Assembly (NCBI GenBank): GCA_902803685.1
Contig: CADCQR010000113.1
Span: 1 to 7,836, forward strand
Direction: 5' to 3'
DNA: 7,836 nucleotides
Source of the DNA: an uncultured Erysipelotrichaceae bacterium
GTDB lineage: Bacteria; Bacillota_I; Bacilli_A; RF39; UBA660
A model generated the notes under the pieces. That model saw nothing but the letters and a program-made list of their open reading frames with translations. It ran no database searches and was not told the DNA's origin. The position numbers and the translations under genes were made by a program. Every line of letters begins with the position of its first letter. Position 1 is the stretch's first letter. Positions 1 through 5,625 of the stretch are shown here, piece after piece.

Positions 1-234
1 GATTTATATGTTGGTATGAAGTTACAGGGAACTGTTAGAAATGTTGTTGATTTTGGCTTATTTATAGATATTGGGTTACATGAAGATGCGTTAGCACATA
101 TTTCTAAATTGTCAAATACCTATATCAAGCATCCTAGTGATTTGTTTAGTGTAGGAGATATTGTAGATTGTTATGTTGAGGATGTTTCCTTAGATAAAAA
201 TAAAGTTAATTTAACCTTATTAGAAAAAAATTAG
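1..234 (+). CDS. tex: Tex-like RNA-binding protein, C-terminal S1 domain (5' truncated by window)
   Basis: The reading frame is open from the first base, so this is the last 77 codons of a longer gene. The residues form one complete S1 (OB-fold) RNA-binding domain: a GTVRNVVDFGLFIDIG strand pair, an LAHISKLS turn, a VGDIVDCYVEDV strand and a final NKVNLTLL strand. The wording 'DLYVGMKLQGTV...DFGLFIDIG...AHIS' is closest to the carboxy-terminal S1 domain of Tex, the cytoplasmic transcription accessory or nucleic-acid-binding protein of about 720 residues. Other S1 proteins, such as YugI-like general stress proteins or PNPase tails, cannot be excluded because the upstream part is outside the window. 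The ATG at position 16 is internal to the domain and is not a start. A terminator follows at once, so this gene ends its transcription unit. Confidence 0.8.
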   Translation, partial: DLYVGMKLQGTVRNVVDFGLFIDIGLHEDALAHISKLSNTYIKHPSDLFSVGDIVDCYVEDVSLDKNKVNLTLLEKN

Positions 235-264
235 AAAGATATTTATATAAGTATCTTTTTTTTT
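235..264 (+). terminator. Rho-independent terminator after the Tex-like gene
   Basis: Seen directly: AAAGATA (235-241) pairs perfectly with TATCTTT (252-258). The stem extends inward by a few A-T and G-T pairs to a small ATAT loop. It is followed by nine T (256-264). It begins at the first base after the stop codon. Confidence 0.85.
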
Positions 265-271
265 GTATTTA

Positions 272-293
272 TGTTAAAATTAATTATAGGAGG
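272..293 (+). promoter_or_regulatory. Possible extended -10 promoter and Shine-Dalgarno site for the gene at 304
   Basis: TGtTAAAAT (272-280) is an extended -10 with no convincing -35, since the T-tract of the preceding terminator lies there. AGGAGG (288-293) is a strong ribosome site ten bases before the ATG at 304. The same stretch can also be read as a sporulation-sigma type element: GTATC (251-255) plus GTTAAAATTA (273-282). Which of the two is used cannot be decided from sequence. Confidence 0.35.
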
Positions 294-303
294 CTTTGTT
301 TTT

Positions 304-1179
304 ATGGATCGTAAAGTTGATATTAAAACTTGGGTTGTTGTTGGAGTTGCTGCATTCATTACTTTTATATTAGTGTTTTTTATTTCTAATAAATTAATAA
401 ATGGTAATAAAAAGGTTGAGGATAAGGGGAACGACACTACTACAACTGTGGAGAAATACACTGTATACAATCAGGGGCAGGAAGTTAATTTAAAAGGTGG
501 CTCATCATGGAATGTATTATATTCTTCTAGTGATGATGATGAATACCTTGTTTTACTTTCTAGTGATAATGTGAATAGTGAAAATGTTTTGTATGAAAAT
601 ATTAATAGTTTTTTAAACGGAAGCTTTAAAATGAGTATTGTGAATGCTTTAGGATGTCAAAGTAGTGATATACAAGAAGTCAGGCTTTTAGCTTATTTAG
701 ATTTAGCTGATATTAGTAAGGCTAACTCTGGTGATTTTTTACCTGAGAAAGAAATGTCTGAATTTAACATTCCTGATTTTATAACAAAAGCTGCTACGGT
801 AACAGATACTATGTATCAGACAGATGATTCATCTAATCCAATGATGATATGCAAGCCAGATACTCAAAACACAGTTGATATTACAAGGAGTTCAACCAAT
901 ACTAGTGATGCAGAAAATAATAATAATAATGAAACTGACAAGTCCGATGAAGTTGATAACAGTAAAGATTCTAATAATGACTCTAGTAATAATACTGCTG
1001 ATAATTCTCAACATGAGAACGAAAATGCAAAGAAAGTTGATAGATTCTGTCTTGGAGATGCTTCAAAGTCGTTACCCGTTAGAGCGGTATTAGTTATTTC
1101 TAAAAAAGCATTGGGGCCATCTAATGCTTCAGCTGATGGAACAGCAGAAAATAACAATTCGGTTGCTGGTACAAATTAA
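304..1179 (+). CDS. Unrecognised membrane-anchored, Asn/Asp/Ser-rich extracytoplasmic protein
   Basis: I do not recognise this 291-residue protein with confidence. The ATG at 304 is chosen because AGGAGG lies ten bases upstream; the earlier in-frame ATG at 271 would place that site inside the gene. A single transmembrane segment near residues 9-29 follows a short Lys/Arg-containing N-terminus, predicting an inside-to-outside signal anchor. A charged linker leads to a folded-looking domain (about 60-185, with GGSSWNVLYSS, YLVLLSSDNV and SNPMMICKP). An Asn/Asp/Ser/Thr insert (about 190-243) comes next, then FCLGDASKSLPVRAVLVISKKAL (248-270). The W-x-V-L-Y...LLSS opening and the VRAVLVISK end recall DUF6273-like surface domains of gut Bacillota, with the insert splitting the domain; that resemblance is from memory. 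It sits between the Tex-like gene and sigF but has its own terminator, so a sporulation role is only a positional guess. Confidence 0.75.
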   Translation: MDRKVDIKTWVVVGVAAFITFILVFFISNKLINGNKKVEDKGNDTTTTVEKYTVYNQGQEVNLKGGSSWNVLYSSSDDDEYLVLLSSDNVNSENVLYENINSFLNGSFKMSIVNALGCQSSDIQEVRLLAYLDLADISKANSGDFLPEKEMSEFNIPDFITKAATVTDTMYQTDDSSNPMMICKPDTQNTVDITRSSTNTSDAENNNNNETDKSDEVDNSKDSNNDSSNNTADNSQHENENAKKVDRFCLGDASKSLPVRAVLVISKKALGPSNASADGTAENNNSVAGTN

Positions 1180-1201
1180 GTCAACGTTTGTTGGCTTTTT
1201 T
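1178..1201 (+). terminator. Rho-independent terminator after the membrane-anchored protein gene
   Basis: AAGTCAAC (1178-1185) pairs with GTTGGCTT (1190-1197) with one G-T pair and a GTTT loop, followed by six T (1196-1201). It overlaps the stop codon of the upstream gene. It also contains the in-frame TTG codons at 1188 and 1191 upstream of the sigma gene, which makes them implausible start sites. Confidence 0.85.
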
Positions 1202-1219
1202 CTTTGTTTGTCGAATTGC

Positions 1220-1248
1220 TTGTAAATACAATATATATTATTTATATT
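1220..1248 (+). promoter_or_regulatory. Candidate promoter for the sigma factor gene
   Basis: TTGTAA (1220-1225), a 17-base spacer and TATATT (1243-1248) form a housekeeping-type promoter predicting a start of transcription near 1255. The stretch is very AT-rich, so other registers are possible. A strong ribosome site, AGGAGG, lies just downstream at 1261-1266. Confidence 0.4.
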
Positions 1249-1286
1249 GTAAGTATGGAAAGGAGGAGAGTAAAGTAGATGATGTC

Positions 1287-1910
1287 TTGAAGTATGAGAA
1301 TTTAGTGTACAGTATAATTCATAATTATGATAGAATTTATGATTTTGATGATTTGTATCAAGTTGGTATGCTAGGGTTAGTAGAAGCATATAACAATTTT
1401 GATGATAGTTTGAATGTAAAGTTTTCTACTTACGCTTATTATTTTATATTGGGTGAAGTTACATCATATATTAGGGAGAGTAAGTCCGTTAAATTAAGCA
1501 AAGATATAATTAGAATTAAGAAAAGCATTAATCAGGCGATAGATATTATGACCCAAAAGCTGGGAAGAAATCCTACTAATCAAGAGTTGTCATTATTTTT
1601 AGATATAGAAGAGGATAAAATAGATGAAGCTATGTTAGTTACACAAAATGTGCAAAGTTTGGATTATGTGTACGATGATGATAATGATTTGTATAATGTA
1701 TTTAGTTGTGAAGAGGGGATAAATGAAGAGCTTATTGATTTGAGGGATGAACTAAAAAGACTAACTCCTGAAGAACATGAATTAATAATTGATAGGTATT
1801 TTAATGGTTTAACACAAACAGAAATTAGTAAAAAGCGTGGAGAAACTCAAGTTCAAGTTTCGAGAAGGGAAAGTAAAATTTTACAAAAGTTAAAAAGAAG
1901 AATAGCTTAA
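1287..1910 (+). CDS. sigF: SigF-type sporulation sigma-70 factor (start codon uncertain)
   Basis: RNA polymerase sigma subunit of the SigF/SigG/SigB group; SigF drives early forespore transcription in spore formers. Region 2 is clear (DFDDLYQVGMLGLVEAYNNF, then VKFSTYAYYFILGEVTSYIRES). Region 3 includes LGRNPTNQELSLFLDIEED. Region 4 has a helix-turn-helix with ETQVQVSRRESKILQKLKR. The LGRxPTxQE and QVQVSRxExKIL segments agree better with SigF than SigG as I remember them, and the following spoVA genes support SigF. The start is a problem. The only usable in-frame start codons are TTG at 1287 and TTG at 1188/1191 inside a terminator. The AGGAGG at 1261-1266 is well spaced only to GTA (1275), and 12 bases before an out-of-frame ATG (1279). 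In-frame residues just upstream (SKVDDVLKYENL) still resemble sigma sequence, so the true start may lie near 1275. The roughly 207-residue product from 1287 lacks the N-terminal part present in Bacillus SigF. No spoIIAA or spoIIAB precedes it. Confidence 0.85.
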   Translation: MKYENLVYSIIHNYDRIYDFDDLYQVGMLGLVEAYNNFDDSLNVKFSTYAYYFILGEVTSYIRESKSVKLSKDIIRIKKSINQAIDIMTQKLGRNPTNQELSLFLDIEEDKIDEAMLVTQNVQSLDYVYDDDNDLYNVFSCEEGINEELIDLRDELKRLTPEEHELIIDRYFNGLTQTEISKKRGETQVQVSRRESKILQKLKRRIA

Positions 1911-1932
1911 GAGTATAATCTTAAGTTTTTTT
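1906..1932 (+). terminator. Rho-independent terminator overlapping the sigF stop codon
   Basis: CTTAAGA (1906-1912) pairs perfectly with TCTTAAG (1919-1925) around a GTATAA loop, followed by seven T (1926-1932). The sigF stop codon TAA (1908-1910) is inside the left arm. It would separate sigF transcription from the spoVA genes, unless readthrough occurs. Confidence 0.8.
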
Positions 1933-1954
1933 GTTAATAATAAGAATGGTGATT
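1913..1954 (+). promoter_or_regulatory. Candidate SigF/SigG-type promoter and ribosome site for the spoVA operon
   Basis: GTATA (1913-1917), in the loop of the sigF terminator, fits the -35 of forespore sigma factors. It is followed after 15 bases by GTTAATAATA (1933-1942), which fits the SigF-type -10 pattern G-n-n-R-A-n-A-n-T-W. AATAATA (1936-1942) also fits the SigG-type -10 except for its first base. GGTGAT (1949-1954) matches the downstream half of the anti-Shine-Dalgarno complement and favours the ATG at 1958. AT-rich sequence makes chance matches common; the function is inferred. Confidence 0.35.
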
Positions 1955-1957
1955 GAG

Positions 1958-2395
1958 ATGGACATTAATAAATATAATAAGATTGCTGATGATCATAAAG
2001 CTGATAAGCATTTGTTAAAGAATGCAATAGTTGCTTTTATAAGTGGTGGTGTTATAGGTTTAGTTGGTGAGGGAATAATCGAGTTATTAATAAGGATTTT
2101 TAGCTTATCTAGGCAAGTCGCTTCTACTTATATGATTATGATTTTTATTATTAGTGCGTCTTTTTTTACTGCACTAGGTTTCTTTGATAAAATAGTTGTT
2201 TTTTGTAAGAGTGGATTATTATTGCCGATTACTGGTTTTGCACATTCTATGACAAGTGCATTTATGGATTATAGGAAAGAAGGGTTAATATATGGTGTTG
2301 GTTCAAACGCATTTAAGTTGGCTGGTACTGTTATTGTTTATGGAGTATTTTCTGCTTGGATATTTGGAATGATTAGATATTTAATAGGAGGTTAG
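1958..2395 (+). CDS. spoVAC: Stage V sporulation protein AC
   Basis: Integral membrane subunit of the SpoVA complex, which carries dipicolinic acid across the inner forespore membrane during sporulation and out again at germination; Bacillus SpoVAC is described as a mechanosensitive channel. The 145 residues match the family in length. A polar N-terminus is followed by membrane segments near residues 22-46 and 56-80, a conserved LLLPITGFAHSMTSA loop or re-entrant segment (87-101), and a segment at 112-142 containing NAFKLAGTVIVYGV, a family hallmark. The ATG at 1958 is preferred to those upstream because GGTGAT precedes it and the N-terminus then matches SpoVAC. It is first in a three-gene run; the next gene starts one base after its stop codon. 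spoVAA and spoVAB, present in Bacillus, are missing, as in clostridia. Confidence 0.95.
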   Translation: MDINKYNKIADDHKADKHLLKNAIVAFISGGVIGLVGEGIIELLIRIFSLSRQVASTYMIMIFIISASFFTALGFFDKIVVFCKSGLLLPITGFAHSMTSAFMDYRKEGLIYGVGSNAFKLAGTVIVYGVFSAWIFGMIRYLIGG

Positions 2396-2396
2396 T

Positions 2397-3383
2397 ATGA
2401 CTTTTAATTATAGTAATGTTTTTCTAAATGGCACTAGTACAGTTTGTGGACCAGTAGAAAATGATGGGCCATTAAAGAAATTCTTTGATAAAAGTTATGA
2501 TGATATGTATTTTGGGGAAAAAAGCTTTGAATTGGCTGAAATAAAGTCAGTTAAGGATGCAATCGATATACTTTTAAAGAAAAAAGGGTTATCAAAAGAA
2601 AAGATTGATTTAGTTATTGGTGGGGATTTATTGAATCAAATAACTGCTTCAACATATGGAAGTTGTGGTATGGGGAAGAGCTTTATTGGAGTTTATGGAG
2701 CGTGTAGTAGTAGTGTGTTGGGAATGATTATAGGATCTAACTTTATTGATGGAAAGTTTTGTAATAATGCTTTAATTGAAGTTTCTAGTCATAATTCTGC
2801 TTCTGAAAAGCAGTTTAGGAATCCTGTGGAATATGGTGCCCCCAAAAATGATAGTGCCACATTTACATCAACTGGAGCAGCGACCTGTTTGTTGTCAAAT
2901 CTTAAATCATCTATTAAGGTTGAGTGTGCTACATTAGGAAAAATTGTTGATTATCAACAAAACGATGTTAATGACATGGGAAGAATTATGGCACCTGCGG
3001 TTTTTTCTACGTTAACTTCACATTTTGAAGAGACTGGTAGAGATGCTTCATATTATGATTTAATTCTTACTGGCGATTTAGGAATATATGGTAAAGATAT
3101 TGTTATAGACTTGATGAAAGATGCTGGTTATGAATTATCTAACTATAATGATTGCGGGGTAATGCTTTATGATTTAGAAAGTCAAAAGGAAGTACATGCT
3201 GGTGGTTCTGGTCCTGTATGTAGCGCTTTGGTAAATTTTGGTTATGTTTATAAAATGTTGCAGATAAAGAAATTGAAAAGAGTTTTATTAATTGCTACTG
3301 GAGCCTTGTTCTCACCTACAATTATTCATCAAGGAGAAAATATTTATTCTATTGCCCATGCAATTAGTTTGGAGGCTATTTGA
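2397..3383 (+). CDS. spoVAD: Stage V sporulation protein AD (dipicolinic acid-binding, thiolase fold)
   Basis: Peripheral SpoVA subunit with a thiolase-like fold that binds dipicolinic acid on the inner forespore membrane. The 328 residues match the family. Characteristic stretches in order: VIGGDLLNQI (73-82), VYGACSSSVLGM (99-110), a SSHNSASEKQFRNPVEYG block (130-147), LTGDLGIYGKDI (224-235), DCGVMLYD (252-259), GGSGPVCSA (269-277) and IATGALFSPT (299-308). Asp77 and Cys103-Ser104 appear to correspond to the residues implicated in ligand binding in Bacillus SpoVAD; this is from memory. AGGAGG (2386-2391) lies five bases before the ATG, within the end of spoVAC. The stop TGA shares its last base with the ATG of spoVAE, indicating translational coupling. 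Confidence 0.97.
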   Translation: MTFNYSNVFLNGTSTVCGPVENDGPLKKFFDKSYDDMYFGEKSFELAEIKSVKDAIDILLKKKGLSKEKIDLVIGGDLLNQITASTYGSCGMGKSFIGVYGACSSSVLGMIIGSNFIDGKFCNNALIEVSSHNSASEKQFRNPVEYGAPKNDSATFTSTGAATCLLSNLKSSIKVECATLGKIVDYQQNDVNDMGRIMAPAVFSTLTSHFEETGRDASYYDLILTGDLGIYGKDIVIDLMKDAGYELSNYNDCGVMLYDLESQKEVHAGGSGPVCSALVNFGYVYKMLQIKKLKRVLLIATGALFSPTIIHQGENIYSIAHAISLEAI

Positions 3384-3733
3384 TGTTATTGTTTAGATCT
3401 TTTATATTTTGTGGTTTATTGTGTTTAATTGCACAAGTAATTTTAGATGTAACTAATTGGTCACCGGGGCATGTAACATCTTTATTTGTAGTTATTGGTG
3501 CCGCTCTGGATATTGGTAGTGTCTATGATAAAATAATTACTTATGTTGGTGGCGGAGCGCAATTGCCAATTACTAGTTTTGGCCACTCTTTAGTACATGG
3601 TGCTATGTCTAAGACTGAACTTTATGGTTTTATGGGAATATTTATGGGTATGTTTGATTTAACGGCCGTTGGTATAACATGTGCAATAGTCTTTTCATTT
3701 ATATTTAGTTTAGTATTTAGACCAAAACATTAA
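3383..3733 (+). CDS. spoVAE: Stage V sporulation protein AE (AEb type)
   Basis: Small integral membrane subunit of the SpoVA dipicolinic acid channel, 116 residues. Membrane segments lie near residues 4-22, 32-57 and 83-112. Between the last two is GGGAQLPITSFGHSLVHGAM (56-75), closely parallel to LPITGFAHSMTSA in SpoVAC, showing that the two subunits are related. The ATG at 3383 is chosen because GGAGG (3371-3375) is seven bases upstream and the start overlaps the spoVAD stop by one base; the TTG one codon earlier is less likely. It is the last gene of the spoVAC-AD-AE run. No T-tract terminator on this strand follows; the hairpin beyond the stop codon is oriented for the opposite gene. Confidence 0.95.
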   Translation: MLLFRSFIFCGLLCLIAQVILDVTNWSPGHVTSLFVVIGAALDIGSVYDKIITYVGGGAQLPITSFGHSLVHGAMSKTELYGFMGIFMGMFDLTAVGITCAIVFSFIFSLVFRPKH

Positions 3734-3756
3734 AAAACAATACGATTATCGTATTG
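3732..3756 (-). terminator. Rho-independent terminator of the RNHCP gene (minus strand)
   Basis: CAATACGA (3738-3745) pairs with TCGTATTG (3749-3756) around a TTA loop. The A-run at 3732-3737 reads as a T-tract on the minus strand. It starts a few bases after the minus-strand stop codon and abuts the spoVAE stop codon, so it ends the convergent unit and may weakly affect the spoVA transcript. Confidence 0.75.
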
Positions 3757-3759
3757 ATA

Positions 3760-4062
3760 TTAACTTATTTTAGATATTTTAATTATCTCGTCCATATTAT
3801 CGTCTTTGGCGATAATATTTTTGTGTGTTTGTCTGCATTTTAAACATTGATATAATATTTTATATGTATCTTTGTATTTTTCTATTCCTATTGGTTTTAA
3901 TAAACCTTGACAACTATTTGCTCTATCTCCTGGATTAATGTCAACATGTTTAGAATATAGGCAATAAGGGCAGTGGTCTCTAGCAGTATATTTTGCTTTT
4001 TCTACATTATTTCCACAGTTTTCACAAATAAAAATTTCATCTAACATATTAAATTTTTTCAT
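3760..4062 (-). CDS. RNHCP-domain zinc-ribbon protein
   Basis: A 100-residue protein of the RNHCP family, of unknown function. The pattern is clear: CENC (13-16), then ARDHCPYCLYSKHVD (26-40, with Asp where the family name has Asn), NPGDRANSC (42-50), a QGLLKPIG stretch, and a second CLKC pair (72-75) with a terminal DD. The two cysteine pairs plus HCPYC suggest metal-binding ribbons; a nucleic-acid or RNA role is often guessed but not shown here. There is no recognisable ribosome site before the ATG at 4062, and the predicted promoter would start transcription at or beside that ATG, so the mRNA may be leaderless. The gene lies between two plus-strand operons, divergent from scpA and convergent with spoVAE. 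Nothing seen links it functionally to sporulation. Confidence 0.85.
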   Translation of the reverse strand: MKKFNMLDEIFICENCGNNVEKAKYTARDHCPYCLYSKHVDINPGDRANSCQGLLKPIGIEKYKDTYKILYQCLKCRQTHKNIIAKDDNMDEIIKISKIS

Positions 4063-4068
4063 AACTAC

Positions 4069-4098
4069 ATCATAACATTAAATATTTTATTAATGCAA
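4069..4098 (-). promoter_or_regulatory. Promoter for the RNHCP gene (minus strand)
   Basis: Read on the minus strand, TTGCAT (plus 4093-4098) is followed by an 18-base spacer and TATGAT (plus 4069-4074), with TGT directly before the -10. The expected start of transcription, about seven bases on, falls on the A of the ATG at 4062. Confidence 0.55.
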
Positions 4099-4137
4099 TA
4101 AGTTAAGTTATTTTCTTATTTATATCATTTTCCTTGA

Positions 4138-4167
4138 TTTACTATTTTGTTATATCAGTGTTATAAT
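4138..4167 (+). promoter_or_regulatory. Promoter for scpA-scpB
   Basis: TGtTATAAT (4159-4167) is a perfect extended -10. The -35 is weak: TTTACT (4138-4143), 18 bases upstream, is the best fit. The expected transcript start near 4174 leaves a leader of about 50 bases before the scpA ATG, with GGAGGT at 4215-4220. Confidence 0.6.
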
Positions 4168-4224
4168 TTAATAGTAAGTTAGAGGAATATTATTTTGACA
4201 TTTTTATTATGTGTGGAGGTATTT

Positions 4225-4974
4225 ATGTCTACAAGTTGTAACACTGTAATTGAATTTAAGATAAATGAGTTTGAAGGGCCTTTAGATTTACTTCTTCATT
4301 TAATAAAAGAATCTAAAATGAATATTATGGATATTGAAATAGAGAGTATCACTGAGCAGTATATAAATTATTTGGATGCTCAGGAGAAAATGAATTTAGA
4401 AGTTGCTTCTGAATATTTAGTTCTAGCATCTGAACTGATTGAAATAAAATCAAAATTACTTTTACCGAATACCTTATTAGAAGAAAAGGAAGAGAAAGTA
4501 GAGGAAGATCCTAGGCAAGATTTGGTAAATCGTTTGTTGGAATATCAAGCATATAAAGATATAACTAAGGTTCTACAGGAAAAGGAAAAATTGAGAAGTA
4601 TGGTATATACAAAGACACCTGAGAATTATTCTAATTATACCGATGGCGGTGTTATATTAAGTGTTGATTACAAAGTAGATGATTTGGTAGAAGCACTTAA
4701 AAATTATTTGATTAGAAAAAAGGAAAATAAGCCAGTAAATACTAAGGTAACATTAAATGAGATTAGCATATCATCTAGAAGGCATGAAATAATGAATATT
4801 TTAAGAAGAAGACGCAAAGTTAATTTTCTTGAACTGTTTTCTTGTAATACTAAAGAATATGTAGTTGCTACATTTTTAGCGATTCTTGAGATGGCAAAGG
4901 CAAGAGAATTAATTATAAGACAAAGCTCTAATTTTGGTGATATTGAATGTGAGGTAGTGGTTGATTATGAATAA
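4225..4974 (+). CDS. scpA: Segregation and condensation protein A (kleisin)
   Basis: Kleisin subunit of the SMC-ScpA-ScpB condensin, which bridges the SMC dimer and acts on the nucleoid in chromosome compaction and segregation. The 249 residues match the family. The N-terminal SMC-neck-binding part has the hallmark EFEGPLDLLLHLIKE (15-29) and ASEYLVLASELIEIKSKLLLP (61-81). A linker with a YQAYK motif follows, then a C-terminal winged-helix part (about 185-249) with VNFLELF and VVATFLAILEMAKARELII. The ATG at 4225 follows GGAGGT by four bases; the more upstream TTG at 4195 has no such site. It overlaps scpB by eight bases, so the two are translationally coupled. Confidence 0.97.
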   Translation: MSTSCNTVIEFKINEFEGPLDLLLHLIKESKMNIMDIEIESITEQYINYLDAQEKMNLEVASEYLVLASELIEIKSKLLLPNTLLEEKEEKVEEDPRQDLVNRLLEYQAYKDITKVLQEKEKLRSMVYTKTPENYSNYTDGGVILSVDYKVDDLVEALKNYLIRKKENKPVNTKVTLNEISISSRRHEIMNILRRRRKVNFLELFSCNTKEYVVATFLAILEMAKARELIIRQSSNFGDIECEVVVDYE

Positions 4975-5542
4975 AAAAGCTATTTTAGAAGGACTTTTAT
5001 TTGTGGTTGGTGAAGATGGACTTACTTTAGATCAGATAGAAGAGGTTTTGGATATACAAGAAAGTGAATCTCATGAATTGTTATCTTCTTTAAAAAAAGA
5101 TTATGAAGATGAGGGCAGAGGAATTAGAATTGATTTTTTGGGTAATAGATTCAAATTAACAACTAAAAAAGAGCATAAGGATTATTATCATAAGTTACTA
5201 GAAAATCCAGAAACTAACGTTTTAAGTCAAGCCTGTTTAGAAACTTTGGCAATTATTGCATATAATTCGCCTATAACACGTATTCAGATTGATACTATGA
5301 GAGGTGTTAGTACTATTTCTATAATTAGAAAACTTGTAGCCAAGGGATTCATTAAGGAAGTTGGTCGTAGTGATTTGCCAGGACGGCCTATTCTTTATGA
5401 TACGACGAGTGATTTTTTGGATTATTTTGGATTATCTTCAAAAGCTGATTTACCGAATGTTGATGAGATTGTAGAAAAAGATATATCTACTGATGACGAT
5501 AACAAGGATTTATATACTTCAAAGTATACTGAAGAAGGCTAA
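4967..5542 (+). CDS. scpB: Segregation and condensation protein B
   Basis: Accessory subunit of the SMC condensin: a dimer of tandem winged-helix proteins that binds the central part of ScpA. The 191 residues match the family. The first winged helix spans about 1-75 (AILEGLLFVVGEDGLTLDQI at 5-24, then FKLTTKKEH). The second spans about 85-160, with the hallmark LSQACLETLAIIAYNSPITR (86-105), then RGVSTISIIRKLVAKGFIKE and GRSDLPGRPILYDTT. An acidic tail (about 164-191) follows. The ATG at 4967 is inside the end of scpA; a GTGG stretch a few bases upstream is only a weak ribosome site, so translation probably depends on coupling. No clear terminator follows before the tRNA promoter. Confidence 0.97.
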   Translation: MNKKAILEGLLFVVGEDGLTLDQIEEVLDIQESESHELLSSLKKDYEDEGRGIRIDFLGNRFKLTTKKEHKDYYHKLLENPETNVLSQACLETLAIIAYNSPITRIQIDTMRGVSTISIIRKLVAKGFIKEVGRSDLPGRPILYDTTSDFLDYFGLSSKADLPNVDEIVEKDISTDDDNKDLYTSKYTEEG

Positions 5543-5587
5543 TAATCAAATTTTTTAGCATAAATTAGCAATATAATTATAATTTTG

Positions 5588-5615
5588 TTGCAAAAAAGTA
5601 TTTTTATGTTATAAT
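5588..5615 (+). promoter_or_regulatory. Strong promoter for tRNA-Leu
   Basis: TTGCAA (5588-5593), a 16-base spacer and TATAAT (5610-5615), preceded by TGT, form a near-consensus extended -10 promoter. The predicted start near 5622 is a few bases before the mature tRNA 5' end. Confidence 0.8.
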
Positions 5616-5625
5616 CTTTTTGTAT

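Noticed and set aside
243..470. 75-codon minus-strand open frame
   Set aside because: Antisense to the strong frame starting at 304 and overlapping a terminator; composition is that of a shadow frame.
875..1093. 72-codon plus-strand frame inside the membrane-anchored protein gene
   Set aside because: An alternative frame of the Asn/Asp-rich repeat codons, with no ribosome site.
1188..1286. N-terminal extension of the sigma factor from TTG at 1188
   Set aside because: That TTG is in the terminator hairpin of the preceding gene with no ribosome site, and most of the extension is translated promoter-like AT sequence. Only the last few codons before 1287 look genuine.
1279..1293. Programmed +1 frameshift (prfB-like) at TCT TGA in the sigma leader
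   Set aside because: The shift needed to enter the sigma frame is -1 or +2, not +1, and the ribosome site spacing does not resemble the prfB signal.
1129..1389. 86-codon minus-strand open frame
   Set aside because: Antisense to the sigma factor gene and across two regulatory regions; no family resemblance.
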